A program made the position numbers and the translations under genes. Below, piece after piece: positions 36,581 to 47,435 of a DNA stretch of 64,000 nt. Under the pieces are notes generated by a model. The model saw only the letters and a list, made by a program, of their open reading frames with translations, had not been told where the DNA came from and did not search any database. Position 1 is the first letter of the stretch, and each line of letters begins with the position of its first letter. The DNA comes from Enoplolaimus lenunculus (Eukaryota > Nematoda > Enoplea > Enoplida > Thoracostomopsidae). The stretch spans positions 473,501 through 537,500 of the forward strand of contig JASANG010003582.1 in assembly GCA_030248215.1 (NCBI GenBank), given 5' to 3'.

Positions 36581-36812
36581 ACGGACTGCAAAAAAATGGT
36601 GAGTCAAAGTGAGTCTCTCTGAAATAGGCTTTTCCGGACTACACAAACTGAGTCAAAATTCGACTCCGCCAGAGTCAAATTCGTCCAACTGAGTCGCTCG
36701 GTGAGTCAAATTTGACTCTGGTGGAGACGAATTTGACTCACTTTGTGTTGTCCGGAAAATCCTATTACGGAAAGAGTCAATTTGCGTCACCATTTTTTGC
36801 CGTGCAGTGCAG
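36581..36812. mobile_element. Foldback element, ~100-bp inverted arms
   Basis: Left arm ACTGCAAAAAAATGGTGAGT ... TTTTCCGGACTACACAAACT ... GACTCCGCCAGAGTCAAATT is mirrored by AATTTGACTCTGGTGGAGAC ... GTGTTGTCCGGAAAATCC ... TCACCATTTTTTGCCGTGCA. The arms fill nearly the whole element, so it can form one long hairpin. In Eph intron 4. Confidence 0.85.
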
Positions 36813-37139
36813 TAAGCCAACTGGTATTTAAATATGATGAAAGCCCACAAGCTGTTAATGGTTATATATTGCGAGTGATATATACGTTCACAAGGGCTGT
36901 GTACGCATTTTATAATTTGCCATAGATCAAATTTTTTAACAAATCAAAAATTGCTAAACAACATATATTTTAGTCACATGATTGGAAAAAAACTATCACA
37001 TGGTACTATCACTCTCTCACTGCCCTTGTCGTTAGCCTCTATGTTTTTGCAAGAATAACACGGTATGCATTGCCCTTGCTTGAAAATAATTCACTAAAAC
37101 AAAAAAACAAGCTCTTGTAGACTTTCCCGCACATTTTAG

Positions 37140-37215
37140 GTTACGGTATAGGCGAAAGTTTAGGTTCTAAACTTAGGCATAGGCAAACCTTGGCCCAAGT
37201 CTAAGCTTAGTCGTC
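37140..37215. repeat. TTAGGC-like remnant next to an Eph exon
   Basis: GGTTACGGTATAGGCGAAAG, CTTAGGCATAGGCAAACC, TCTAAGCTTAG; no ends seen. Confidence 0.45.
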
Positions 37216-37293
37216 ACTGTAGGACAGAAAGCATACAGTAGGATCGAAATACTTTGATTTTTTTGCTTTAAAACTGTTTTAAAATTGTTACAG

Positions 37294-37449
37294 GTTGTGA
37301 CCGAGGACTCTTCAAGCCGACAGTTGGTAATCAGTTGTGTGAACGTTGTCCACCGAATTCGTTCGCTCCTAAAACAGCAAGCATTTCGTGCATTTGTCGC
37401 GCTGGTTACAAACGCGGCAATCCAAGCAATTACTCCGAGCCCTGTAGAG
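37294..37449 (+). CDS. Eph: Eph exon: EGF/TNFR-like Cys-rich module
   Basis: Acceptor TTACAG, donor GTACGT; phase 1 to phase 1. Reads GCDRGLFKPTVGNQLCERCP, then PNSFAPKTASISCICRAGYK and ends YSEPCRG. Cysteine spacing matches the Eph C-x-GxFK...C-x-x-CPPxS...C-x-C-x-x-GY module that precedes the first fibronectin domain. Confidence 0.96.
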
Positions 37450-37507
37450 GTACGTTTGTCAACGCAAGTTGAGAATTCAATTTTTTTACAATGTCTAAAA
37501 CAACGAC

Positions 37508-37545
<38 letters not shown>
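37508..37545 (+). repeat. (TTA)n microsatellite
   Basis: About 12 TTA units, 59 bp after the Cys-rich exon. Confidence 0.95.
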
Positions 37546-37546
<1 letters not shown>

Positions 37547-38735
37547 TTTTGGTTCAGTATCAATGGCCATTAAGAACCGATTCAGCGGTTTAATCCTTAA
37601 CTTTTCATTTGCCGATCGCCTATTGCGCGCCAACAGCGTATTGGATAGCACGATTCCAACGGAATTTCGAGTCCGACTGAAATCCGAGCAATATATATTT
37701 TTCTGATTCCAACAAAAAATTTGAATTCCAATTCCGACTAAATTTCATTCCGGATGTAACCCTGTAGTTTAGCGGAATGAGCAAGCATTACCTGAATCAG
37801 GTTCATTGAGTGGTTGAAGCGAATTGTTGTGACCTGTAAATAATGAATGCGATTATAACATCTTGCAGTGTATCCATGCAACTGAGACCAAAGAAGACCA
37901 AAGTTTCAGATCGGCGCTTAAGAGCTACCTAAACTGGCTCTGTGATGATTCACTGAAGTCAGAGACAGCGCAAACGAACCTAAACGAATCACAATCTTTG
38001 TACAGAATACCTTAGTACAAAATAGTGTTTTTGTGTCGTGGCATCAACAGAAAATTATATTTGGGGGCGCCGAATAAATTTGTAGGGCCCCTTGAATTGC
38101 AATTCAATATAGTTCACTTTTAGACCGAGTCTATTTGGTGGATCATCAGCCAAATTTGGGGTGGGGGTCGCACTGCCCACAAATGCCCCCCCACGTGGGG
38201 ACGCATTTGGTTTTGTGTCAGTCAGGTGGGTTATTCGATACATTTTCAAGGGCAGAATGTACGAGCGCAAGTAAAAGCTAAATATGACACTAATCTAAAA
38301 CGCCTCTAATTGCTGTCAGTGAAGGAATTTAGAACGCAGCCGTAGCCATGAACTACAGATGCTTCGATCCGTTGTCGACATTTCGTCTGATTGTCAAGCA
38401 TGATGTGATTAAATACTTAATTGCGAAACGTAATCTACCCGTGTTCAGCTTGAAGTTTTGACCAAAAATTTTGTGATTAACCAAGTTTAAATGCGACTCA
38501 GTAGCGAATCCAGAATTTCTAGTTGTCGGATCAACATCAATGGATAAATTTTAACAGATCCGCTTTTGACCTTTTGAAGCCTTGTAACCGGAAATTCTAA
38601 ATTTTTGGTTGGGGGGATTGATCGTAAAGGTTGTCACTCGGTAGCCCACTTTCTTGCGGCGATGGTTTTTTTGTTATGTCATGTTTTGTTAGTTGTACTC
38701 GCTTCACTCGCGTTAACGCAATTTATACGTTTCAG
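37546..38735. other. Eph intron 5, no exon
   Basis: 38050-38220 holds CTTGAATTGCAATTCAA and CTTTTAGACCGAGTCTATT, related to blocks near 28640 and 47530. The polyC/G-rich stretch CCCCCCCACGTGGGG lies at about 38187. Confidence 0.5.
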
Positions 38736-39059
38736 AACCCCCTCCATTACCTAAAAACGTTCGTATAGCGGCGCTTGATCAAACATCAGTCGAACTCCGT
38801 TGGTCGTCTCCAAACTTAGCCACTACAAACAACACCGCCGTGCTATATTCAGTTCGATGTGTCATTGGCTGTTCATCCACAGTTAAAATTCGTCCAAATT
38901 CAACATATTTCAACGAATCAGCTGCCATTGTGTACGGACTCAGTCCAAATACTCAACATACGTTTCGAGTCTATTCCGCCAATCAGTATTCATCACCGCC
39001 AAGCGGAAATTGGTCCCGAACACCGTATACTGAAATTAAATTTAAAACCAAATCTGAAG
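38736..39059 (+). CDS. Eph: Eph exon: fibronectin III domain 1
   Basis: Acceptor GTTTCAG, donor GTTAGT; phase 1 to phase 1, the usual symmetric phase for FN3 exons. Begins EPPPLPKNVRIAALDQTSVE with LRWSSP (conserved FN3 Trp), then YSVRCVIGC and LSPNTQHTFRVYSANQYS. An NST sequon lies at PNSTYF. Confidence 0.95.
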
Positions 39060-39202
39060 GTTAGTTTGATTTGAAACTCATCTTGTGTGTTCGGGCCAAA
39101 TATGTGAGAAATGCGACGAGGTCACAACACAAATTAAAAAAATTTGTGCTCAATTCGTTAACCTTAAAATTCTGAAATGTAATTTTGACTGTTTTATTTT
39201 AG

Positions 39203-39477
39203 TTCCATACATTGTCCGTGGTCTAACCGCAACTACTGGCTCGGATCAACAAATCACGCTGTCGTGGAGGTTGCCGCAAAATGCAGCGGGATCAGTGATT
39301 CCTCGTCGCGATATCACTACCTACCTCATTTATCAAATTGCCAAAAATCCAAAGTCAAACTTTGCCAAAGATATTGACAACGAAAGTGGTGAAACTATCA
39401 AAGTAGCCGAATTTCGTAGTTCTGAGCAACGATTGGTGCTATACAGTCTGCGAGGTTCTAGCGAATATGGCTTCAAG
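39203..39477 (+). CDS. Eph: Eph exon: fibronectin III domain 2, first part
   Basis: Acceptor TTATTTTAG, donor GTTAGC. Reads VPYIVRGLTATTGSDQQITL with SWRLPQNAAG, later TYLIYQIAK and LYSLRGSSEYGFK. The FN3 pattern (LSW, Y-x-IY, Y-x-L-x(4)-Y-x-F-x-V) is clear. Phase in 1, out 0. A 919-bp inverted-repeat element starts 64 bp past the donor. Confidence 0.95.
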
Positions 39478-39540
39478 GTTAGCTATATGCAAACCGACAA
39501 GCTGGCTTGTTTATTGAATCCTTTTGTCGCATAGAGATTA

Positions 39541-40459
39541 TTGAGCGAAGCTCGGAGTTTCGCGAAACGTTTTATGTTTTGTACTTGGGGGTCGAAAGGT
39601 GGATGTCCGTCTGTCCGTCCGAAAAGAATCTCAGGAACCGCTGAACCGATTTTAATAAACTTTTTTTGTTTGAAAGCCAATTATCCGGGGGTGTTAACCT
39701 CGCATTGTGGTTTTAAAATTGCAAGCCGTTTAGTAGCTACAGGCTAATTTGCATAATTAATTAAGCCTAAATTAAGACTTTCCACAATATTTCACTAATT
39801 ATTACAGTTAGAAGCAATCTAATTTTAGCATTAAAGAGTTTTTGGGTGCGAGAAATCTGCGTAGACTGTTTACAAACCTCCAAAACCGATACTTCAGCAG
39901 CTAGCTAATAGATAATTTGCATATTAGCATAGTTTATAAGCCTAAATTTGGACTTTTTACAATATTTCACTAATTATTATGGTTAAAAGCAATGTTATTT
40001 CAGCAGTAAAGGGTTTTTAGGTGCAAGGAATTTGAATAAATTGTTTACAAACATCCAAAACCGATAATTGAACAGTTAGCTAATATCCAGTTTGCCTGTA
40101 TTAGCTTAATTGACAAGACAAAATTAGGACTTTTTAAATTATTTCAATAATCCTTACGGTTTACTGAAGGTTTTTGGTGCGAGAAATCTGAATAAATTGT
40201 TTACAAACCTCCAAAACCGATAATTGAGTAGTTAGCTAATAGATAATTTGCATATAAGCATAATTGATAAGCATAAATTAGGCGTTTTTACAATGTTTCA
40301 CGAACAATTAGGGTTACAAGTAATCTAATTTCAGCAATAATGAGTTTTCGGGTGCGAGGAATCTGATAAATCGCCTACAAACATTTAAAAGCGATTATCG
40401 AATAGTTAGCTAATGGCTAATTTGCATATTTTGCTTACGTGTGTTCGAGTTTCGCTCAA
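39541..40459. mobile_element. Family H: 919-bp inverted-repeat element with internal tandem units
   Basis: TTGAGCGAAGCTCGGAGTTT at the left and CGAGTTTCGCTCAA at the right are inverted. Inside, after a TGTCCGTCTGTCCGTCCG block, come four degenerate ~155-180-bp tandem units marked by ACAATATTTCACTAATTATT (39786, 39960 and later forms) and by AGCTAATAGATAATTTGCAT. No transposase. In the intron splitting the second FN3 domain. Confidence 0.85.
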
Positions 40460-40552
40460 TAAATGTAGTCCCACTACGACTGGTTGTTTATGGTAGCTAA
40501 TTATGACAGTGACGCTGCTATTCGAACAATTCAACTTGTTAAATGTTTTCAG

Positions 40553-40628
40553 ATTCGTGCATATATAAAGGACGCCGGCTGGACATTATGGAGTGATGTG
40601 GTATGGTGTGATATGAAGGAAGTCAGCG
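40553..40628 (+). CDS. Eph: Eph exon: fibronectin III domain 2, end
   Basis: Acceptor TTTTCAG, donor GTTAGT; phase 0 to 1. Reads IRAYIKDAGWTLWSDVVWCD then MKEVSG. It supplies the last strand of the second FN3 domain (vertebrate counterpart: V-x-A-R-x-x-A-G-x-G-x-WS). Confidence 0.9.
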
Positions 40629-41578
40629 GTTAGTATAATTTTGATTGGGTAATTTTTTGGTACTTGTTGAGTTTCCAGCTCATTGGTGATAATTTGACCG
40701 ATGGAAACGTTTTTTTCAACATTTTGCACGATATTTGTGAATATATTTACTCAAATGCTGTCGCAACCCATACTTTACTTTTTATTGTTGTCACAATCCT
40801 CTCAGTAGTATAAATAGTTTCCTTGTAATTTTAGAACTTCCGCTATTGGTAGTTTAGTAATAAAAGACTTAGACTTACTTTTTAATTTTAATACGATGAA
40901 CTCTTCGTCTACGCAAACGTAGTTAAAATTAAATAAAGTCACTGAAGCTTATTAGACAGGTTTTATTTGCTTGTGCACTGCTAAGTTGTTAAAAGACTTG
41001 ACTACTAAACACCAGTTGCATGGCCAGGATTTCGTTTCGGGTCTCGATGAACAAATTTTATTTTAATTTTGAAACTGAGATTACTAATATTAAACGAAAA
41101 ATTGTTTCATTTTCACTCAAATGTCTCTGGGCGTGGGGATGGTCCGGGTCACGACACCCTCCCGTTTTGCGAACGCCAATGAGTGGGATGTATAACGCCA
41201 TTTAAATTTTTTATATCCAGTGTATCAAAGGAAAAAATTTTGTGTAACAGCCGGCAGGTTATATCTAAAACCTGTAAGTCGATCCACTATTTCATAAGTA
41301 TCCAATTTTATCAAGTTATTACGACGTAGATTCAAATAAACTGTTCTTGAGTCTGTTTCCTCACGAAGTTTTTTTTCGCCGAGCAAATTCTTCAAGGAAG
41401 GAAGCGTGACTATTTCCGCCTCCTGGGTCATCGGAGGCACACAATACACAAGACGATTGACTCATAATAACCAATTAATATACGTATAGGTTAATATGAA
41501 AACCTGAATGCAGGCATTTTTTTTCTCATCTCTCTTAAAAGAATACAATCCCTACTACTAAATGGTTAATACTTTCAG

Positions 41579-41749
41579 GTCCATCATTGTTGAAGCCAAG
41601 AATAGTAATTATTGCTGTTTCACTTATGGCATTAACGGTGCTTCTTAGTTCAATCGTATTATGTGCCTGTAAAAAGTGCTATCGAATGAAAACGTTATGC
41701 GATCGACAAAAATCGTCCGATTTAGACGTATTTGACTCGTACAAATCAG
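41579..41749 (+). CDS. Eph: Eph exon: transmembrane segment
   Basis: Acceptor CTTTCAG, donor GTTAGT; phase 1 to 1. After GPSLLKPR comes the hydrophobic helix IVIIAVSLMALTVLLSSIVL, then CAC and the basic stop-transfer KKCYRMKTLCDRQK, then SSDLDVFDSYKS. The topology is that of a type I receptor entering its cytoplasmic juxtamembrane region. Confidence 0.94.
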
Positions 41750-42792
41750 GTTAGTTTGGTTTGGTTTGAATTGCAAGTTGCATGCACGGTTAGCAACATA
41801 GAATTCAGTGAACGCAGGTAGTTTTTAGCAAATGTACCGTACAGTTGAAATTCTGACTATTGTATACTACCCTACATTTTTACGTTTATCTGAGGCTTAG
41901 ACTAGGTTTAGCAACCGGCTTACCTATGCTTGAACCTAAACCTTTGGCTCATTGCAGCGGAACGGTTTTCAACAAAATGAGACTGTTTCAGTTTGAACAA
42001 TTATTACTGTAAGCGATAGTAAATCATTTGGCTAAAAAAAGCATAACAAGTAATTCCTACTCAATCAGGCAATAGAAATTCAAGCTGTATATTCAAAAGC
42101 CTACTCGAAATTTATTTTTAAATTGTCTGGTGTAATTTCCAGCTTGTATATGCTTTAAAATTCGGCTTTAAACTAAATTTAACAGAGGTTTTTGAAAAAT
42201 TTTATTGTGGCTGTAGGCTGTTTCCTTTTTTTAAAGAATAAAATTATTTGTTATGGCTTAATTACGAACAGTGGCTTGATCAGTGGCGTGGCCAAGATCT
42301 TTATTTCGGGAAAATCATAACTCATGCCAAATTTTATTTGCGAGCGAGTATACCGAACTGGAAAATTTATTGCACTTCCGTAATTTAAGGAACTATTCTA
42401 AATCGTGTTAAGTGCCGGTTTATTGTTTGGTATACAAATTTCGGGAAGGGATATATACCACTATTGTTCGCATTCCATAGACCTCCGGGCTTGCTTGGTA
42501 ACGTTTCACTGAATGGTAATAGGTTTGATCGTCATTTTATTAAAATACAGTCCATGGTTTAAGCTTTTGTGATGTTTTGGTGGTTTCTTAGCGTCGTGTA
42601 TGTGGCCCTTAAAGGTTGCGTATTACTGCATATCGATTATACACAGAGGTAAATCTTTGCAAACTGTGTTGTAATTTGCATTTTGCGTCGGAAATGCTAC
42701 TATTTTGAATATACATTCCAGTCAACTTTGTTGTTTAGCAAAGCAAATCTTAGTGAAAAACAATAAAGACAACCAGGCTACAGGCGAAGGTT
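41750..42792. other. Eph intron, no exon
   Basis: 41885-41950 has a short TTAGGC-like remnant (GAGGCTTAGACTAGGTTTAG). The remainder shows nothing. Confidence 0.45.
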
Positions 42793-43073
42793 GAAATTTG
42801 TCACAGTTTTTCAAAATTAATTTGTTTCGTACGTTTCGTTTTCACATTTTAGTACAACTTTTAGGAAAAAAATTGCCGTGATGATTTCGTAAAAAAATAA
42901 GCGTCAAACTAAAAGATTTAACAACACCGTAACGATATTTGCTAAATTAGCAAATTAAACAGCATTTCAAATTGCCTAATTTCGCCTGTTCTTCGGATTT
43001 ACATCCGGCTACGGCGAATTTTCTTTGGCTCCGGCTGCGGTATTTTTCACTTCCGGTTGCACCCTGGTGACAA
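42793..43073. repeat. Family J repeat, copy 1
   Basis: Shared with 53585-53946: TTTCGTTTTCACATTTTAG, AATTTCGCCT...TCCGGCT and GGCTGCGGTATTTTTCACT. GGCTCCGG-rich at the right end. Confidence 0.65.
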
Positions 43074-43245
43074 AAAATAGCAATTCAAATTTATCTAATG
43101 TATATAACAACAATATAAATTTTGCTATTTTTGAAACTAATTAGCCATTTGAACATTGTTTCCGCTATGTTGAAGGGTCAACAATATTTTTAATGCGGTT
43201 GCGTTGCAAATATTGCAACTTCTTCATGAATTGCTGAGTTAAGTG

Positions 43246-43610
43246 CCTATATTCTCAAATGCGTTTAGCCCCTATCACCATTTAGTGTTTCGCTATACTT
43301 GTCGTGCGGCTCCGTCAGTCACCCTTACGGCGCTTTCCGTCACCCGTCCGACACTACACGGTATCATACGTGGATTATTTGCGTACGATACCGCACGGTG
43401 ACGGGCGGCACCGTACGGGTGACGACGGCGTCGGTCGGCAACAAAAGTATAGCGCAACCTTGAGCGATAGCTTGTCAAGTTGGCTTTGTAGTAGTAGAAA
43501 TCAAATCGGAAACTGTACCGAATTTCGATCCTTTTCATTCATTGGTTCTTAAATACGCTAGATCAAGCATCACTAGCTGATGATAGCCTCACATTTGACA
43601 AAATGTCGGA
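43246..43610. mobile_element. Family L element interrupted by a family M element
   Basis: Left arm GCCTATATTCTCAAATGCG then CCCTATCACCATTTAGTG stops at 43285. The L sequence resumes at about 43464 with AGCGATAGCTTG and ends with AGCTGATGATAGCC and TCACATTTGACAAA. The inserted piece is listed separately. Confidence 0.75.
43286..43463. mobile_element. Family M element nested in family L
   Basis: Ends TTTCGCTATACTTGTCGTGC and ACAAAAGTATAGCGCAACC are inverted. Interior strongly GC-rich and palindromic (CCGTCACCCGTCCG ... CGGTGACGGGCGG). Confidence 0.8.
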
Positions 43611-43709
43611 ACAATTGAACTTCGCTGTCCGCGCTTTTGAATGTGCTTTATGCACCGTTGTCGAAATATGCATGCTTGCACACATTTAGCTTCATTTTTA
43701 TCTGTTCAG

Positions 43710-43787
43710 ATAATTTATCTCCTGTTGGATGTTATGTTGCTCCTCCATTTGTTTCAACTACAACTTCTTCAATTGCACATGATCGAT
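43710..43787 (+). CDS. Eph: Eph exon: juxtamembrane, first part (predicted)
   Basis: Placed from acceptor CTGTTCAG and a strong donor GTAAGT with phases 1 to 1 that fit both neighbours. Reads DNLSPVGCYVAPPFVSTTTS then SIAHDR. The residues are not strongly conserved, as usual in this part of Ephs, so the call rests on splice sites and phase. Without it the two neighbours are also in compatible phase, so it may be a skipped or spurious exon. Confidence 0.6.
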
Positions 43788-43937
43788 GTAAGTTGTTGTT
43801 GTGTTTTAGCTTTATTCAACGTTGCTTTGAACTTGCATGCAACGCGAACGCGTATATTTAAAATGTTACAACAACGGACCATGGGAAACTGCCAAGATAT
43901 CTGACAGTAAATTTCAAGTTAAGATCGAAATGGTTCA

Positions 43938-44104
43938 CGGCCCGTAGCCATGGGGGTCTAGGGGGGCTCAGCCCAACTGGAAAATTTTGGGCCTCCCCTT
44001 GAAAGTTTTCAATCTTGCTTGTAACTTGTAGAAAACTCTTGAATGCCCTTCCTGAAAAATTTTTAGCCCCCACCGCCTAGCAAGGTGAGCTGGCCACGGG
44101 TCTG
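43938..44104 (-). mobile_element. Family D inverted-repeat element
   Basis: CGGCCCGTAGCCATGGGGGT to AGCTGGCCACGGGTCTG, complete. Confidence 0.87.
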
Positions 44105-45437
44105 AATGGTTCTTCGCCCTTCGGGCGTGTAGCCCACCACAATCGGGGCAAAAAGCTTTCGACCTCGGTTGCGCAATACTTACGAACGAGGTCAAAAGTT
44201 TTTTAGGCTATGAGGATGATGAGTCGCCAGAGCCTTCCTCAAACTACGAGCCCTCCGCACTAAAATAAATCGTTTGGTGCCACAATTAGTGTGGAAGTTG
44301 ACGTGCAAGTAATTGCAGTTTCGTTCTGTCATGCAAATGCAATAGATTATATTTACAAATACATCCAAGCTTGGGTAGAAGTGTTTACTTTCTTCTTCTG
44401 CGCCTTTGATTAAGTTTGGTCAATTACCATTTTATTGCAACATTTGTTTTTGTTGCCTTGTATGCATTTTCCAAGAATATGCAACTGTGTACATTCTGTG
44501 TAAGAAAATATGTACAAAACACGCGTTCCATTTTTTGGTCTACCAAATCCCGTTTATTTGGGGGGCGGAGGGTAGAAATTTCGCGTCTGCTGAAAAACTA
44601 CTATCACTGTACGTTTTGTAGCCATGAACACGAACCGATTTTATTTGTATGCAACGAAAGTGTTTAGTTTATACAAAACGGGGCTAAGTATGCGAATTGA
44701 CGTCTCCGCCAAAAGTGTAGTGAGGTGAGAGGAAAACGCAACGCGTGCTGGTACATTTTGCGCCAGAGAGTCATGATCGACTCTTGGTTATAATGTTTTT
44801 TGTAATGAGCGAAAGTATACGTATATGATTTTGTTTAGGTTGCGCTCAGTAATTCTATATTTTTTATTAACATTGGCTTTCATTAAGTTCAGCAATTAAG
44901 CAAAATCAGGCTAATCTGAAGCTACTAAGCCAGATTATTGATGTTGTAACCGCGGGCGTCTTGAATTTAGTCCGTATGGCATGCCGCGACAAAAATTACC
45001 ACCTGATTGATAAAATGTTGCAACATTTTTAGCTTTACTGGACTGGTGGGGGTATGCAATCTACTTTCACCATCCGTGTTTCGAATTTGCTGATTTGGTC
45101 TTTACAGCTGCCAATAACATTGCACTTTTTCATTTTGTCACATATTACGTGACCAGGGTAAAAGAGGATTGTCTGCCAATTGGCAATTGTTTAGCCACTT
45201 AATCTACGATTTGAACGACGTCATAATATCGCATTTAGAGTTGCCTTTCAGTGGTGGACTGACTATCTGGCCTACCACGCAAATGTCCTATGGCCCGGAT
45301 GGTATTTGGGCCACTCAACAGGACGGAACAATGTTAGCTATGCAATTATTTTTTTTATTCGATGGTATGCTAAAATATATCAAAATGGCCACGGTCGATT
45401 TTTAGTGCCAGTCCAGCCTGTGTTGACATTATTTCAG
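44105..45437. other. Eph intron, no exon
   Basis: 45247-45330 (GTGGTGGACTGACTATCTGG, CCTATGGCCC) may be a decayed short repeat. No splice-supported exon. Confidence 0.4.
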
Positions 45438-45596
45438 TTGCGTCGCCGCTGCTCGGAGTTACGTCGCCGTCAATCGCTGCGTACAACAAACCATACGTCG
45501 ATCCGTCCAACTATGAAGATCCGTCCGTTGCGGTTGAAGAATTTGCATCAGAAATCGATCGCAAACACGTGTTCATCGACGAAATTATTGGCAGTG
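45438..45596 (+). CDS. Eph: Eph exon: juxtamembrane tyrosines and start of kinase
   Basis: Acceptor ATTTCAG, donor GTAAGT; phase 1 to 1. Reads ASPLLGVTSPSIAAYNKPYV, then the signature juxtamembrane YVDPSNYEDPSVAVEEFASE with two tyrosines that autophosphorylate and recruit SH2 proteins in this family, then IDRKHVFIDEIIGSG opening the glycine loop. The last ~77 bp plus donor and intron are the first unit of a fourfold 190-bp tandem duplication. Confidence 0.97.
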
Positions 45597-46280
45597 GTAA
45601 GTATGATTTGCAACAAAAATAATCACAAAAAATAGGCATTCACATGTACACGAGATCAAAGTCGGCGGCGTGGCGGACATTATGGAAACAGCTGGGTGGG
45701 GTAAAATTCTACGTCCGTTGCGGTTGAAGAATTTGCATCAGAAATCGACCGCAAACACGTGTTCATCGACGAAATTATTGGCAGTGGTAAGTATGATTTG
45801 CAACAAAAATAATCACAAAAAATAGGCATTCACATGTACACGAGATCAAAGTCGGCGGCGTGGCGGACATTATGGAAACAGCTGGGTGGGGTAAAATTCT
45901 ACGTCCGTTGCGGTTGAAGAATTTGCATCAGAAATCGACCGCAAACACGTGTTCATCGACGAAATTATTGGCAGTGGTAAGTATGATTTGCAACAAAAAA
46001 ATCACAAAAAATAGGCATTCACTTGTACACGAGATCAAAGTCGGCGGCGTGGCGGACATTATGGAAACAGCTGGGTGGGGTAAAATTCTACGTCCGTTGC
46101 GGTTGAAGAATTTGCATCAGAAATAGATCGCAAACACGTGTTCATCGACGAAATTATTGGCAGTGGTAAGTATGATTAGCAACAAAAATAATCACAAAAA
46201 ATAGGCATTCACATGTACACGAGATCAAAGTCGGCGGCGTGGCGGACATTATGGAACCAGCTGGGTGGGGTAAAATTCTA
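45520..46280 (+). repeat. 190-bp tandem duplication x4 spanning Eph exon end and splice donor
   Basis: The donor motif GCAGTGGTAAGTATGA occurs at 45591, 45781, 45971 and 46160, so the period is 190, 190 and 189. Each unit carries the coding end from SVAVEEF to IIGSG, the donor, about 60 bp of intron with AAAAAATAGGCATTCAC, and a GCGGCGTGGCGGACATTATG block. Units are nearly identical (a one-base deletion in copy 3, few substitutions), indicating recent origin. Copies 2-4 have no obvious acceptor and meet a stop just upstream in the kinase frame, so they are probably intronic pseudo-exons. Confidence 0.95.
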
Positions 46281-46514
46281 TCAAAAAAATTTGGATTTCT
46301 TGTGTTATAACGGTAAAAACACAACAGTACTAATTACTAGTCGAATCCTGTCGGACTGTTGTGATATATAACTAATGCACATGGATTCACCCGCACAGTG
46401 AATAATTTATGGATTCTAAGCTGTGGTGCGGTCATAAACTAATTTATGTTGCATATTGGAAGTTAAGAGAATTTAGGCCTAGCTACAGAAGCGGTGGAAG
46501 GAATTCGAATCTAC

Positions 46515-46716
46515 GATAAGTCGGCTCCCGACAACTTGTCACCCAACAGTGTCCAAAAGTCTATGACTAAATCTACGCGTAATCCTAAGTGTAATTCTAA
46601 GCCTAAATCAAAGCAGAGAGTCTACGCCTAAGCAGAATGATGGACAACGAATCATCGTCGAGTAGATGAAATTTTGGTTACAAGTTGTCGGGCATCGAGT
46701 TGTCCGTCGACAAATG
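46515..46716. repeat. Family K element with TTAGGC-type core
   Basis: GATAAGTCGGCTCCCGACAA to GTCGGGCATCGAGTTGTCCG; the interior has CCTAAGTGTAATTCTAAGCC. In the intron before the kinase N-lobe exon. Confidence 0.7.
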
Positions 46717-46811
46717 GCCTAATATCAGAAATTCAATGTGACATTATTTCACGAATAGTAGTAATTCACGCTATACTGTATCTAAACCCTTTATTTTTCA
46801 CTGATATTTAG

Positions 46812-47077
46812 GTGAATTTGGTGAAGTTTGCAAAGGCACACTATGCACAGACACTTCTCGACGTGGTACACTCGATAAACAGCGTACGGTTGCAATCAAA
46901 ACGCTAAAACCAGGTTCTTCGGACCGTGAGAAACTCAATTTTCTCACAGAAGCGTCTGTAATGGGTCAATTTTCACATCCAAATGTTATTCAGTTGGTTG
47001 GCGTTGTGACAAAAGCTGAGCCTGTTATGATTATTACTGAGTATATGCCTAATCGGTCGCTTGATGCTTTCTTAAGG
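46812..47077 (+). CDS. Eph: Eph exon: kinase N-lobe
   Basis: Acceptor ATATTTAG, donor GTTTGT. Completes the glycine-rich loop (GEFGEVCKG), then [11 protein letters not shown] with the ATP-binding lysine, [20 protein letters not shown] with the helix-C glutamate, and hinge [18 protein letters not shown]. Phase 1 to 0. All catalytic residues expected in this lobe are present. Confidence 0.97.
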
Positions 47078-47271
47078 GTTTGTGATTGTTTATATTGTGT
47101 GTAGTAGTTTAAGTGCTGAATGTATAAGCAATCATTGATGATCGGGTTCGGATGTGGTACATCCATAGCATTATGTTTAGTCGACCAAAATAAGCGTGAA
47201 CTATCTTATATACGTCAAGAACCATGCAAAAGCTTGTAAAATATGCAAAACATTCATTGTTTGTGGTCACG

Positions 47272-47435
47272 GCACGACCCTAGCCTGCTCTTGCAAGGCG
47301 AGACTAAATATGTTTCATTAGGCGCATACAACGGTTTTCAATGACTTATAAGCAAAGTTGAAAATTTTTTTGGTGGCCAGAATTTTCCCGGGGGGGGGGG
47401 GCTGACTCGCCTACCCCCCTGGGTTACGGGCCCGG
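47272..47435 (+). mobile_element. Family D inverted-repeat element
   Basis: CACGACCCTAGCCTGCTC to TGGGTTACGGGCCCGGG with GGTTTTCAATGACTTATAAG inside; contains a G-run. Confidence 0.82.

Noticed and set aside
45860-46126. 88-codon ORF spanning the 190-bp repeats
   Set aside because: It is in a different frame from the kinase coding sequence and arises because the repeat unit lacks stops in that frame.
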